DNA from: Paenibacillus oceani
GTDB lineage: Bacteria; Bacillota; Bacilli; Paenibacillales; NBRC-103111
Assembly: GCF_014705615.1 (NCBI RefSeq)
Contig: NZ_JACXJA010000015.1
Span: forward strand, 62,001 to 126,000
DNA: 64,000 bases
Direction of reading: 5' to 3'
Positions within the stretch are counted from its first letter, which is position 1; the number at the start of each line of letters is the position of its first letter. The notes below the pieces were generated by a model. That model did not search any database, had not been told where the DNA came from, and was given only the letters and a program-made list of their open reading frames with translations. Positions 45,687-55,254 of this stretch are shown piece by piece. The position numbers were made by a program, and so were the translations under genes.

Positions 45687-45863
45687 TTACAATCTCCTAA
45701 AAAACTTCGGAACCCGTTTAATCCCTTCTGTCCCGAGAAAACTGCTTGCTGATGCGACCAGGACGCTTGCGAATATAAATTTAACTACATAAAATATCCC
45801 GGAGCCTACGAGTATATCCAACATGACGAATTTTTTCAGTGTAGAGCCTCTGATTACGTACAC
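45687..45863 (-). CDS. Small membrane protein candidate (58 aa)
   Basis: The frame begins at a GTG (45863; open back to a CTG at 45893). It encodes one clear hydrophobic segment (LDILVGSGIFYVVKFIFASV) flanked by basic residues (STLKKF and IKRVPKFFRRL), as in small single-span proteins. Family unknown. No strong ribosome site precedes the GTG, so this is tentative. The rest of 45494-46085 holds only a terminator at 45986. Confidence 0.35.
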   Translation of the reverse strand: MYVIRGSTLKKFVMLDILVGSGIFYVVKFIFASVLVASASSFLGTEGIKRVPKFFRRL

Positions 45864-45985
45864 GACGATTTCGTTCTTTTTGTCCTTTCTCAGTCAGCAC
45901 CACACCTTGTTATTTTTATTTGAGAATATGATAGGAACACTTGGTTTTATTCGGAACGTTATTCGTTCAAAGGCGAATTTACGCG

Positions 45986-46017
45986 AAAAAGCCTGAATCG
46001 GGTCGATTCGAGGCTTC
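45986..46017 (-). terminator. Terminator of the M14 peptidase gene
   Basis: On the minus strand: stem GCCTCGAATCG/CGATTCAGGC with a 3-nt loop, followed by TTTTT. It lies about 70 bp past the stop. Confidence 0.7.
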
Positions 46018-46085
46018 TTCGTCATTTCTATTTATTTGAGGGTACGGACTGATTATTTAACACCTTGGGCAAAATCAGTAGTACG

Positions 46086-47213
46086 TTAATCGATGTTCTC
46101 TACATGCTGTTCCAAAGCCCGGGCGAAATCGTGACCAAACCGTCTGCTGTTATCCGCAGTAACTGGAGCCGTATCGGTGCTACCGAAATAAGGGAATTCA
46201 AAGCTGCATGCAAGCTGGGCGCCGGATCTCTCGAAAAAGCTGGAACAGGTTGCAGGATTAGGCTGATTCCAGTCTTCTCCCATACTCAGATTATCGATGG
46301 ATTTATGTCGAATCGCATCCGCTTCGCTGCGGGCCCCGCTAATTTTCTCCAGTTTCCCGCTCAGGTTGTTTACCTCCTCTTTCAACGGACTATGGCGATT
46401 GACGAAAAAAGGAACGTCATTCCGGTCCCCCCATTTGAACGGACCGTGGAAATCGATCGCGATCTCCGGCTGAACTCCTTTGGCATAGTTCATCAGCGCT
46501 GCAGTCGAGCGGTAAATCGGAGTATCCGTATAGTCGCGGTTATGATCGTGCGGCAAGCGAGACTTACCTTGATCTCCATTCTCCACCCCATCGATATCGA
46601 TGAATGGAGTAAAATGAACCAGATAACGTTCCAGAACGGGGGACGATTCGGCTGTTAGAAGAGCTTCGATCAAGCCTTCAAGCACATACAACGGAGTCGA
46701 TTCGCAGGCATGATGTCTGGCTGTGAAGAACATATGGCGATCCGCCATACGATTGCCCAAAGTTAGCAATGGAACAGGCTTCAAAAGCTCGGATTCGGTC
46801 AACAACGCGCGTTTCACGTTCCGATGCCCGCCAATGCGCGCGTAATATCGTTCGAAATGGTGCAACTGGTAAGGAATACAGAAACAGAAGTAGACCTTCT
46901 CGCCGGCATGCCAGAACGTGTAACTAAATTCGCTCCTGGACAAAAGCGAAGCCGCTCCAAGCCATCGCCAATGAACCCCGTCCTCGCTGACGGCAGGCCC
47001 CCAGGGTCCAACCACTTCCCCGTCCGCAAATGTAAACGTTACCGTTTCCGGACTTGCGGCCACGGCGGCAAAATTCCAGTAAAACCACCAGCCGGACGTG
47101 TCTCTCATTTCCTGCTTCAGTACGACGCGCTTTTCTTCAACAGATAAAACCTGAATATTTCCTCCTGCATGCCGGTTATCGATCCGGATGGACGGTATCC
47201 ATGGCGAATTCAT
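46086..47213 (-). CDS. M14-family zinc carboxypeptidase-like protein
   Basis: A 375-residue protein with an N-terminal beta-domain and a C-terminal M14 domain. The zinc ligands are the HxxE pair His168/Glu171 (ARHHACES) and His256 (IDFHGPF), with the catalytic Glu339 candidate in SFEFPYF. It lacks a signal peptide. M14-like enzymes of this two-domain type cleave peptide or amide bonds; in a glycan region an aminoacylated or peptide-substituted polymer is possible, though that is inference. The ATG at 47213 has GGGGGAG upstream. It is a single-gene unit. Confidence 0.82.
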   Translation of the reverse strand: MNSPWIPSIRIDNRHAGGNIQVLSVEEKRVVLKQEMRDTSGWWFYWNFAAVAASPETVTFTFADGEVVGPWGPAVSEDGVHWRWLGAASLLSRSEFSYTFWHAGEKVYFCFCIPYQLHHFERYYARIGGHRNVKRALLTESELLKPVPLLTLGNRMADRHMFFTARHHACESTPLYVLEGLIEALLTAESSPVLERYLVHFTPFIDIDGVENGDQGKSRLPHDHNRDYTDTPIYRSTAALMNYAKGVQPEIAIDFHGPFKWGDRNDVPFFVNRHSPLKEEVNNLSGKLEKISGARSEADAIRHKSIDNLSMGEDWNQPNPATCSSFFERSGAQLACSFEFPYFGSTDTAPVTADNSRRFGHDFARALEQHVENID

Positions 47214-47414
47214 TAAGGGCTCCCCCTTTTCATTACATCTTACGTTCGGCCCACACTTAAGAAAAGTCTAGCTCTGCATCCCCTGGATCGTCAACGTTAA
47301 ATCCGCTGTCCCCTCTCTTATCGACCGATCTGATACATTTTGATACCCCGACATGCCCTATTTATTTGGACTTCACTTGCTGGATGACTGCCAGTCGCAC
47401 TTGAGAGTAAATAG

Positions 47415-47442
47415 AAAAAACCGTCCGGACGTGTCGGACGGC
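47415..47442 (-). terminator. Terminator of the ABC transporter operon
   Basis: On the minus strand: stem CCGTCCG/CGGACGG followed by TTTTTTC. It lies about 32 bp past the SBP stop. Confidence 0.72.
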
Positions 47443-47473
47443 TGAGATCCTATAACGGGATGCTCTGCGAACG

Positions 47474-49027
47474 TTATTTCGCTGCGGTACCTTTTTCGGC
47501 GTACGCATCGTTCATTTCTTTCTCGATCTTTTTCAGGTTCGGGTCTTCCTTCAATTTCTTGATGAAATCGTCGTAAGCCTGCATCGACTCTTGACCGAGT
47601 ATGACTTTGATGCGCATATCATCGACTTTTTTCTTCAGATCCGGCATCAGCTTCGTGTTCGATTCGGAGACGAGTCCGAAGGCCGGGTTCGGGACGATAA
47701 TTTTTTTGCGTTCGTCCAAAATGCTTTGGTTGCGCGCGTAAATTTCTTTCGTCGTCAGTGAAGGGTCGCCCAGCACCTGCTCGTCGCTCAGCTTCAGGAA
47801 GATGTATTGGAACCCTTCTTCGACCTTGTCTTTTTTGAATTGATCGGTCGGCACTTTAAGCCCGTCTTTTTCGTTGAAGTGTACGTCCTTCACTCCGTAG
47901 TTGGCCAGTTCGTTCCCTTCCGGGCTATAGCCGTAGTCGAGGAACGACAATATCTTTTTCACCTTGGCTTCCGATACTTTTTTCGGGATGAGGAAATGTC
48001 CGTAGAACGGCGCTCCGGACGGCGTAAATTTGCTTCCGGACGGTCCTGCCAGCGATACAAGCGGGATCAGGTTCGCTTCCGGCACCACTTTCTTGATCTC
48101 CACCGTACGGGACAGCGCGGCATTCATCGCATAACCGGCGCCCCCGGCCTTGCCGGCGTGAAGCGTATCGTTAATTTGCGAGAACTTCATAATGGCGAAA
48201 TCAGGAGGGAACAATCCGGCATCGTACGCTTTTTTCAGCCACTGCAAAGCGTCTCGCGAAGCGTCCTCGGTAATGATCGGGTACAGCTTGCCGTCCCGCA
48301 GCTTCCAGGCCCCTTGGGTGTCGTTATAGACGTTATAGACAAATCCCATGTATGCCGCGCTTGCCGAATACGGGATCGTGTCCGCTTTGCCGTTGCCGTC
48401 CGGATCGCCGTCCTTGAACGCCTTGAGCGTATCGAACAGCTGATCCATCGTTTCCGGCACTTTCAGGTTCAGCTTATCCAGCCAATCCTTGCGCAGCATC
48501 GGGAAGACGCCGCCGCCGTGTTTCGGATAAAACCGCGGAACGGAGTAGTTTTTCCCGCCGATTTTGGACATTTCCCACATATCCTTGATCGCGGGATTGG
48601 ACAAGTTTTTGTAATCTTTAATAAACGGGGTCAGGTCCCAGAAGACGCCTTGCTTGATCATATTGCGGATCTGCTGGTTATCCAGATCTTCAACAAATGT
48701 CAGGTCCGGTAAATTGCCCGACGCATACAGCACGTTGAACTTGTCCTCGGCCGTCGTCGCCGGCACCCAGTCGATTTTCAGCTTCGTGTTCGTCCGTTTC
48801 TCGAACTCTTTGACGATGGCGTTATTGTCGTCCGGAAACTCCGTTCCATAGCTGAGCGTGTTCATTGTAATTTCGGTAATTTCCGTTTTGCCGCCTTCCG
48901 GACTCGTTCCCTTGGCTCCGCCGTCCGTACTTCCGGACGAGCCGGTGCCGCCGCAAGCCGATACGACGAGTGATGTGCCCAGCAAAACGGCGCCTGCCGC
49001 TTGCCAGCCTCTGTTTCTTTTGTTCAT
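47474..49027 (-). CDS. ABC sugar solute-binding lipoprotein, LplA type
   Basis: A 517-residue lipoprotein with lipidated Cys25 (LVVSACGG). Family motifs include DWVPATTAEDKFNVLYASGN, KFTPSGAPFYGHFLIPKKVS and FLDYGYSPEGNELANYGV, typical of the large LplA/YtcQ-type SBPs. Unlike the five permease-less SBPs in this window, it belongs to a different subfamily and is followed by no enzyme. It is the third gene of a permease-permease-SBP operon. The ATG at 49027 has GGAGG 8 nt upstream. Confidence 0.9.
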   Translation of the reverse strand: MNKRNRGWQAAGAVLLGTSLVVSACGGTGSSGSTDGGAKGTSPEGGKTEITEITMNTLSYGTEFPDDNNAIVKEFEKRTNTKLKIDWVPATTAEDKFNVLYASGNLPDLTFVEDLDNQQIRNMIKQGVFWDLTPFIKDYKNLSNPAIKDMWEMSKIGGKNYSVPRFYPKHGGGVFPMLRKDWLDKLNLKVPETMDQLFDTLKAFKDGDPDGNGKADTIPYSASAAYMGFVYNVYNDTQGAWKLRDGKLYPIITEDASRDALQWLKKAYDAGLFPPDFAIMKFSQINDTLHAGKAGGAGYAMNAALSRTVEIKKVVPEANLIPLVSLAGPSGSKFTPSGAPFYGHFLIPKKVSEAKVKKILSFLDYGYSPEGNELANYGVKDVHFNEKDGLKVPTDQFKKDKVEEGFQYIFLKLSDEQVLGDPSLTTKEIYARNQSILDERKKIIVPNPAFGLVSESNTKLMPDLKKKVDDMRIKVILGQESMQAYDDFIKKLKEDPNLKKIEKEMNDAYAEKGTAAK

Positions 49028-49076
49028 CTCGGTGACCTCCTATTAATGATAGTGTACAACAAAAACGGATATGTGA

Positions 49077-49949
49077 TCATTCTTTTACAGACCCCACCAT
49101 TGCTCCTTTGGCAAAGTGCTTCTGCAAGAACGGATACACCAGCATAATTGGTACGGTAGCAATCACGACAGCGGCCATCTTCAGCGTCTCCGTCGGCATT
49201 TTCTGGCTCGTCCGGAAATCGGCTACGCTTGCATTGGACGTGCTCGGATCGACGAGCATATTTTGCAGGATGACTTGAAGCGGCCATTTGCGTTGATCGT
49301 TGATGAACATAATCGCCGAGAAAAACGTGTTCCAGTAACCGACCGCAAAGAACAGGCCGAACGCGACCATCGCGGGAAGCGACAACGGTAAAATGATGCG
49401 GAACCAGATCCCGATCTCATTAGCGCCGTCGATGCGCGCCGCCTCCTCCAGGCTGTCCGGGATGCTGTCGAAAAACCCTTTCATCAGCAGCACGAACCAC
49501 CCGCCGGTCAAAGCCGGGACAATCAGTGACCAGATGCTGTCGATCAGCCCGACCTGACGGACGATCAGATACGAAGGGATCAGTCCCGGCTGAAACAGCA
49601 TCGTGAACAGCACGCCGAACATGATGACGCGGCGGAACCGGAGTCTTTTGCGCGATATCGCATAAGCGAGACCCGAGGTGACGATCAGACTGAATGCGGT
49701 TCCAACTGTCGCCAGAAATGCGCTGTTGCCGATTGCGTTCAAAAACGTGTCCGTCGACATTAAATAACGGTATGCGTCGAGCGTCCAGTTTTCCGGAAAT
49801 AAAATGAGCGGTTTCTGATAATATTCCGCCGGATCGGTGAAAGATAAGACGAATGTATAATAAATCGGAAAGATCGAGGCCAGGCTGACAATCGCAAGTA
49901 CCGCAGCGTTGCCTGTTTCGAATAACCGGTCTCCCCAGCTTCTGCGCAT
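49077..49949 (-). CDS. Carbohydrate ABC transporter permease, LplC/YtcP type
   Basis: A 290-residue inner-membrane permease with six predicted hydrophobic spans. The EAA loop that contacts the ATPase is EAARIDGANEIGIWFRIILP. It pairs with the upstream permease. No ATPase gene is present; in Bacilli such CUT1 systems use a shared MsmX-type ATPase encoded elsewhere. The ATG at 49949 has GGAGGG upstream; the gap to the SBP is 49 bp. Confidence 0.92.
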   Translation of the reverse strand: MRRSWGDRLFETGNAAVLAIVSLASIFPIYYTFVLSFTDPAEYYQKPLILFPENWTLDAYRYLMSTDTFLNAIGNSAFLATVGTAFSLIVTSGLAYAISRKRLRFRRVIMFGVLFTMLFQPGLIPSYLIVRQVGLIDSIWSLIVPALTGGWFVLLMKGFFDSIPDSLEEAARIDGANEIGIWFRIILPLSLPAMVAFGLFFAVGYWNTFFSAIMFINDQRKWPLQVILQNMLVDPSTSNASVADFRTSQKMPTETLKMAAVVIATVPIMLVYPFLQKHFAKGAMVGSVKE

Positions 49950-49976
49950 ATGATTTCTCCCTCCTGCGGATACGGT

Positions 49977-50948
49977 TTAATAAACGCCCTCTTCGCCGAA
50001 TCGTTTGGCCAGCTTGTTGGCGGCGACGACGAGAACGATGCCTACGATCGATTTGAACAGACCGATGGCCGTGCTGTAGCTGAATTGACCTTGCTGCACG
50101 CCGTTGCGATACACATACGTATCGAATACGTCCGCCACATTGGATACAGCTCCGTTCATCATCAGGTACACTTGCTCAAAGCCGACATCCATAACGGAGC
50201 CGAGTCTCAAAATAAACAAGATGACGATTACGTTGCGAATGGCCGGCAGTGTAATATGCCACATTTTGCGGAACCGCCCGGCTCCGTCGACGACGGCCGC
50301 CTCGTACAGCTGCGGATCGACGCCTGCGATCGCCGCGAGGAAAATGATCGTCCCCCAGCCCGCTTCTTTCCACATCACCTGTACGGTCAGCAGTCCCCAG
50401 AACATGTCGGGATCGGTCAAAAAGCCGATTCGTTCTCCTCCGAATTCGTGGATAACTTTGTTGATCAGCCCTTCGGATTGCGACAGCATTAAGTACGTCA
50501 GCCCGGATATAAGCACCCAGGACAAAAAATGCGGAATGTAGACGACGGTCTGGACGATCCGCTTATACGCCATGCTTCGCAGCTCGTTCAGCATCAGAGA
50601 CAGCAGGATCGGCAGCGGGAAGAAAAACACAATGTTCATCAAGCTGATCATCATCGTATTGCGCAGCAGCATCCCGAAATCGTCATTGGAGAAAAAACGT
50701 TCGAAATGCTCCAGTCCCACCCACTCGCTCTTCAAAATACCGAAGTAAGGCGAGTAGTCTTGGAACGCGATGATCAGCCCGCCGATCGGCACGTATTTGA
50801 AAATAATGAAATACAGCAGTCCGGGCAGCGCCAGCAGATACAAATATTTGTCTCTGGACAAATCGGAAGCCAGGCGGCGCAGCTTCGATGTTTTGTCGGA
50901 CGGTATGGCCGGAGTGGTGGTTGGTGGAGCGCTCGTGTTGGCTTTCAA
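49977..50948 (-). CDS. Carbohydrate ABC transporter permease, LplB type
   Basis: A 323-residue permease. It has a cytoplasmic N-terminus (SDLSRDKYLYLLALPGLLYF), hydrophobic spans and the EAA loop LYEAAVVDGAGRFRKMWHIT. It starts at TTG 50948 with GGGGGAT 9 nt upstream and is the first gene of the operon, 27 bp before the second permease. It is divergent from the membrane-bound AraC regulator at 51292, the usual arrangement of YesS/Lpl-type systems. Confidence 0.92.
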   Translation of the reverse strand: MKANTSAPPTTTPAIPSDKTSKLRRLASDLSRDKYLYLLALPGLLYFIIFKYVPIGGLIIAFQDYSPYFGILKSEWVGLEHFERFFSNDDFGMLLRNTMMISLMNIVFFFPLPILLSLMLNELRSMAYKRIVQTVVYIPHFLSWVLISGLTYLMLSQSEGLINKVIHEFGGERIGFLTDPDMFWGLLTVQVMWKEAGWGTIIFLAAIAGVDPQLYEAAVVDGAGRFRKMWHITLPAIRNVIVILFILRLGSVMDVGFEQVYLMMNGAVSNVADVFDTYVYRNGVQQGQFSYSTAIGLFKSIVGIVLVVAANKLAKRFGEEGVY

Positions 50949-51291
50949 TGCAAGTATCCCCCGTTTCTTTCTTGTGTTAGAATGGTTATTGCCGCTTCGG
51001 ATGGGCCGGACGGTGTTCTTTATTCCGCACGAAACCGCCTTGGACGGACGGCCTTAACCGGAGCAGCTCTCCTCCGTCTCTTCCATGGCTCCATCCTATA
51101 ACCTGCAGACCATTTCCGGCAATAATAACATCTTGTAAGCGAAAAGCGTTGATCCTATGCGGATTTCCGGCGATAGTATTGTTTTGCAAAGCGTTGAACT
51201 CGGCTATCCGATTAGGTAAAATAGGAAAGGCATCGTCGTTCTTCGCACGGAAGAACGCGGCAACCATTTTCGGCGGAAAGGGACCGGCATC
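50949..51291. other. Divergent spacer of the transporter and its regulator
   Basis: 343 bp without a gene. No consensus promoter or cre site could be named with confidence; it should carry the operator for the regulator at 51292. Confidence 0.45.
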
Positions 51292-53601
51292 ATGAAAAAA
51301 ACGGAACATCGCAAAGGTTCGTTTTATTGGAAAAGTCTTGTGCTTGTCCTCGCCATCACTTGTCTTCCGGCCTTGCTCATCGGAATCGGCATCTATAATT
51401 TTGGTGCCGAACCTATCGTACGCGAGCTGAATCAAGCGCACCAGGAGCAGTTGAATCAATCCATCCGGCAAACCGACGAATATTTGTCCCGTCTGGAGCT
51501 GTTCTCCGCCCAGCTTGCGTTTAATCCCGAATTTGACGAATCGCTCGCTTCGTTGAACTTCGCAGAGCAGTTTCAGAAAACGAAGGATTTATACCTCTCT
51601 CTCGCTCTGATGAAAGACAGCAATCCGTTAATTTTCGACGTTGCGTTTTATTTGAAAGACTCCGGCAAGGTAATCAGCGACCATTGGGGCGTACGTACGC
51701 TGCAGAGCGAAGACAGCGTCCGCGCTTTTCAAGCGCTGCTCGATACGGACCGCAAAATCTATTGGACGGACAGCCTGGCCAAGCTCGACCCGAACCATTC
51801 GTCTTACAAAGGCGTAGTAACCAAGCTGTACCCGACGTTCAGCGATCAGCCTTTCGGAGCGTTCCTGATTTATTTGAATCAGGGGGCGCTGGATCAATTG
51901 GTCAGCCCGCTTGCTGCCGCAGATGGAAACGCATTCTTGATGAATCCGGACGGCTCGATTCTGTCGGCTCATGACCACGGCGATATCGGACTGCGGGAGA
52001 CGCTGACCAAGCGGATTCTTGCTATGGAAGCGTCCCAGGATACTTTTGTGTATAAATGGAAGGATACGAGCTATTCCGTCTCGTACGGTCATCTCTCCAG
52101 GCTCGGCAAAGACTGGATCTATGTCTCGGCCACCCCTCTCGACCGGATCACCGCCCCGGTGAACGACATGTCCCGCATGATCGTTGCGGTCAGCGCGTTC
52201 GGCCTTGCACTGGCGCTGCTGTTGTCGTGGTTTGCGTCCAAACGGATCTATAACCCGATCCAGCGGCTGGTCGGTTTGTTTCATTCGGCCAAAGAAACCG
52301 GCAGCGACCGGATGAACGAGATAGCATATATCGAACGCCAATGGAAGCTGCAATTGGACGAGAGCGAGCTTCTGCAAGGACAGTTGCAGCAATCGCTGCC
52401 GTCGCTCAGGGAAGGGTATTTGCTGCAGTTTTTGCAAGGGAGAATCATGCCGTTTTCCGATCAAGAAGTGATCGAGAAGCTGCGGCAGTACGAGTGGAAC
52501 GTGGAAGGAACCCGGTTTGCGTTTCTGGTAGCGGGTTTGTACGGGAAAGGAACGCCGGCTGCTAAGTTTTCCGACCGGGACGAGCAGTTGATCGATTATG
52601 CGGCCGCCAACATCATGCAGGAGCTGTGCCGGACCGCGGCCGTTCATGCGCATGCGATCAACTTCCAGAATTCGACCGTCGGCGTCCTGCTCGCGATCGA
52701 CAATTCGGTACCGGCGCCGAAGGCCAAAGAAACGCTGCTTGCGTTAGCGGCCGATATCGCCTCCGCCTTGAGCGGATTGTTGAAGGTGAACGTAGCGATC
52801 GCCGTCGGCAAGCTGACGGATTCGGCGCTCGCCTTGCCCGGACTGCTGGATGAGACGTCCAAAACGCTGCGCAGACGCGATCCGAACGAGCCGATCGACC
52901 TATTGGACGTGGAGGATATGCTGCCCGATATGGGCCCTATCGACTTTCCGCTCGAACTGGAGAAAGACATCATTCAATCGATGCGCATGGGGCTTAGCGA
53001 GGAAGCGGCTGACGGCGTTCAGAGGTTCGTCGAAGCGATCCGCAGCAAGGCCGGCACACAGATGCACGTCCAGCAGGCGATGCTTAAGCTGCTCGGAAGC
53101 GTGTATGACGCCGTATTCCGCGCCGGGATGAATCCCGACAGCGTGTATGGCGGCGCCCATCTGTACGAGGATTTGATGAGACTCCGCAACCCGGACGAGA
53201 TGATCCGCTGGTTTTCCGTTTCGGTCATCGAACCGTTCGTTCGTTCGGCAACCTCTTCCTTCGATTCCGAGACGAGATCGATCGTCGATCGGGTCGTGGA
53301 GGAGCTGCACCGTGACTTGCTGACCGACGTCTCGCTTGATCTGTACGCCAGCCGGTACGGAATCAGTTCGTTCAAGTTGAGCCGCAGCTTCAAGCAAGTG
53401 AAAGGCGTCAATTTTATCGATTACTTGACCGGATTGCGGATCGAGAAGTGCAAAGAACTGCTTCTGACGACGGATATGAAAGTCAACGATATCGCCGAAG
53501 CGCTCAGATACCAGCCGTCTTACCTGATCCGGCTGTTCAAGAAAAGCACCGAGCTGACGCCCGGCCAGTTCCGCGAGAAGTTTTCCCGGAGTCCCGGATA
53601 A
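51292..53601 (+). CDS. Membrane-bound AraC-type regulator, YesS-like
   Basis: A 769-residue one-component regulator. Transmembrane segment 1 (about 14-35, LVLVLAITCLPALLIGIGIY) and segment 2 (about 297-318, AVSAFGLALALLLSWF) enclose an extracytoplasmic Cache-like sensor. A cytoplasmic linker and a C-terminal AraC domain (about 665-765: VSLDLYASRYGISSFKLSRS, VNDIAEALRYQPSYLIRLF) follow. This is the layout of Bacillus YesS, which controls uptake of pectin-derived sugars. It is divergent from the two-permease/SBP operon, which is its likely target. The ATG at 51292 has AAAGGG 9 nt upstream. Confidence 0.9.
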   Translation: MKKTEHRKGSFYWKSLVLVLAITCLPALLIGIGIYNFGAEPIVRELNQAHQEQLNQSIRQTDEYLSRLELFSAQLAFNPEFDESLASLNFAEQFQKTKDLYLSLALMKDSNPLIFDVAFYLKDSGKVISDHWGVRTLQSEDSVRAFQALLDTDRKIYWTDSLAKLDPNHSSYKGVVTKLYPTFSDQPFGAFLIYLNQGALDQLVSPLAAADGNAFLMNPDGSILSAHDHGDIGLRETLTKRILAMEASQDTFVYKWKDTSYSVSYGHLSRLGKDWIYVSATPLDRITAPVNDMSRMIVAVSAFGLALALLLSWFASKRIYNPIQRLVGLFHSAKETGSDRMNEIAYIERQWKLQLDESELLQGQLQQSLPSLREGYLLQFLQGRIMPFSDQEVIEKLRQYEWNVEGTRFAFLVAGLYGKGTPAAKFSDRDEQLIDYAAANIMQELCRTAAVHAHAINFQNSTVGVLLAIDNSVPAPKAKETLLALAADIASALSGLLKVNVAIAVGKLTDSALALPGLLDETSKTLRRRDPNEPIDLLDVEDMLPDMGPIDFPLELEKDIIQSMRMGLSEEAADGVQRFVEAIRSKAGTQMHVQQAMLKLLGSVYDAVFRAGMNPDSVYGGAHLYEDLMRLRNPDEMIRWFSVSVIEPFVRSATSSFDSETRSIVDRVVEELHRDLLTDVSLDLYASRYGISSFKLSRSFKQVKGVNFIDYLTGLRIEKCKELLLTTDMKVNDIAEALRYQPSYLIRLFKKSTELTPGQFREKFSRSPG

Positions 53602-53673
53602 TTCGCAGCTACAATGCCAAAAGGTTGCCCAAAAGCATCGCATGACACGGGAACCTTCCCATCTCCCAAACGA

Positions 53674-53715
53674 AAGGACCTCAACTTCCACGGTCAGGTG
53701 GAGATTGAGGTCCTT
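53674..53715. terminator. Hairpin repeat, copy 2, between convergent genes
   Basis: A 42-nt palindrome (AAGGACCTC/GAGGTCCTT outside, CCAC/GTGG inside) matching 8275-8316. Here it lies between the plus-strand regulator stop (53601) and the minus-strand sulfatase stop (53791), as expected for a shared terminator; CTTCTTCTC follows on the plus strand. Confidence 0.65.
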
Positions 53716-53790
53716 CTTCTCAAAAAAGTTCGGCTTGGCGGTGTTCCAAGCATCGCAAAGTGATGTTGGAGGCAGCTTGGCTTTTTTCGT

Positions 53791-55254
53791 TTACAAGCCC
53801 GCAGTCAGGTGATCCAGGCAAGAGCGAGGCGGCTGTCCCGCTATAAGCGACCCATCCTGCACATAACCCTCTTCCCGCCCCTCCAGTTCCCGGACAAGTC
53901 GATTTCTCCACAGACTTAGCGTGTTTTGCATTGACGCTTGCCCCGCCAAGTTAACCCGTTCCTGCGGGTCGTCCTTCAAGTCGAACAGCTGTTCCTCGCC
54001 GCTCTGGGAGTACCAGACGTATTTGGATACGCCGTCCGTCACGTAGTGATGCGACAATTGCCCGTAAGCGTGCTCCCCATGGATATAGTCGCGCCAGGCC
54101 GTCTCGTCTCCGCGGCACAAGGTCAGCACGCTCTTCCCCTCGACCGATTCCGGAATCGGGACGCCTGCAGCATCAAGCAGCGTAGGCATCAGGTCGCGCA
54201 GCTCAACCACATTGCCGATACGGCTCCCGTTTTGCAGACCCAGCCGGCCTCCCGGATCGCAGACGATCAACGGTACTTTGGCACTTCCTTCATAAGGAAG
54301 CGCTTTGCGGAAATAATAATGATCGCCGAGCATCTCGCCATGATCCGAAGCGAATACGACCAGCGTATTCCCGTATAGGCCGTACTCCTGCAAAGCGTTC
54401 AGCAGCCGACCGATCTGATCGTCCAGATGGGTGATCAAGGCATAATAGCCGGCTCTCGCCCGGTTCAGCCGCCGCTTCGGCAATATACCCGACAGCCCCG
54501 TCGGATCGGTTCCGCAACGCGCCGCCGCCTCGACATCGACCCAATCGCCTACCGGAGGCTCCGGCATCTCCAGATCGCGGTACATATCGAAGTAGGCTTG
54601 CGGCGGGTCGAACGGCGGATGCGGACGGACGAACGACGTCCATAAGAAAAACGGCTTGCGCGGATCTCTTCTGCGCAAAAAATCGATCGATTGCGTGACC
54701 GTCCAATTCGTCGGGTGCAGCCGCTCCTCCAGATGCCAGGGCCGGGTCACCGTAGAGGCGTTGCAGTCAAGACCAAGGTCCGTCAAATCCGCTTCGGCTC
54801 CCGCCGTCTGGCGCAGCCAGTGCAAGTAATCGTCGTTCTCGTCATAATGGCTCGCCATCGGCATCCCGCTGTTGCTGCGGCTGTAGTGCAGGTAGCCGTC
54901 GTGCAGTACGACGTTATGGAAGCCGCACAAATTGCGGGCCGGATAAACATGCATTTTGCCGACGCATTGGGTATGGTAACCGGCTTTCGCCAGCTCGCCG
55001 GGCAGTGTGTGGGGATAATCCCAAGGCACCTTTTCCCGGTAGCCGACTCTTCCATGAGACCGCTGGCTCATGCCGGTGAAGATCGCAGCACGGGCCGGTA
55101 TACAGGTCGGCGTCGCCGAGTATGCGTTCGCGAACAAAACCCCGCCGCGGGCAAGCTTGTCCAGATTCGGCGTCTCCACGACCGGATGTCCGAGCGCGCT
55201 CAGACAGTCGTAACGCATCTGGTCGACTGTAATCAGCAAGAGGTTCGTCTTCAT
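53791..55254 (-). CDS. Sulfatase (arylsulfatase family, Cys-type)
   Basis: This is a 487-residue sulfatase. The formylglycine site is CxPxR, at Cys51-Ile-Pro-Ala-Arg55. Metal-binding residues are seen in LLITVDQMRYD at the N-terminus and VVFASDHGEMLGDHYYF. There is no signal peptide, so it probably acts on imported sulfated sugars. It needs a maturation enzyme (FGE or anaerobic SME), and none is visible in this window. The ATG at 55254 has GGGA upstream. It is a single gene convergent with the YesS-like regulator. Together with the lyases it suggests that some target glycan is sulfated. Confidence 0.92.
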   Translation of the reverse strand: MKTNLLLITVDQMRYDCLSALGHPVVETPNLDKLARGGVLFANAYSATPTCIPARAAIFTGMSQRSHGRVGYREKVPWDYPHTLPGELAKAGYHTQCVGKMHVYPARNLCGFHNVVLHDGYLHYSRSNSGMPMASHYDENDDYLHWLRQTAGAEADLTDLGLDCNASTVTRPWHLEERLHPTNWTVTQSIDFLRRRDPRKPFFLWTSFVRPHPPFDPPQAYFDMYRDLEMPEPPVGDWVDVEAAARCGTDPTGLSGILPKRRLNRARAGYYALITHLDDQIGRLLNALQEYGLYGNTLVVFASDHGEMLGDHYYFRKALPYEGSAKVPLIVCDPGGRLGLQNGSRIGNVVELRDLMPTLLDAAGVPIPESVEGKSVLTLCRGDETAWRDYIHGEHAYGQLSHHYVTDGVSKYVWYSQSGEEQLFDLKDDPQERVNLAGQASMQNTLSLWRNRLVRELEGREEGYVQDGSLIAGQPPRSCLDHLTAGL

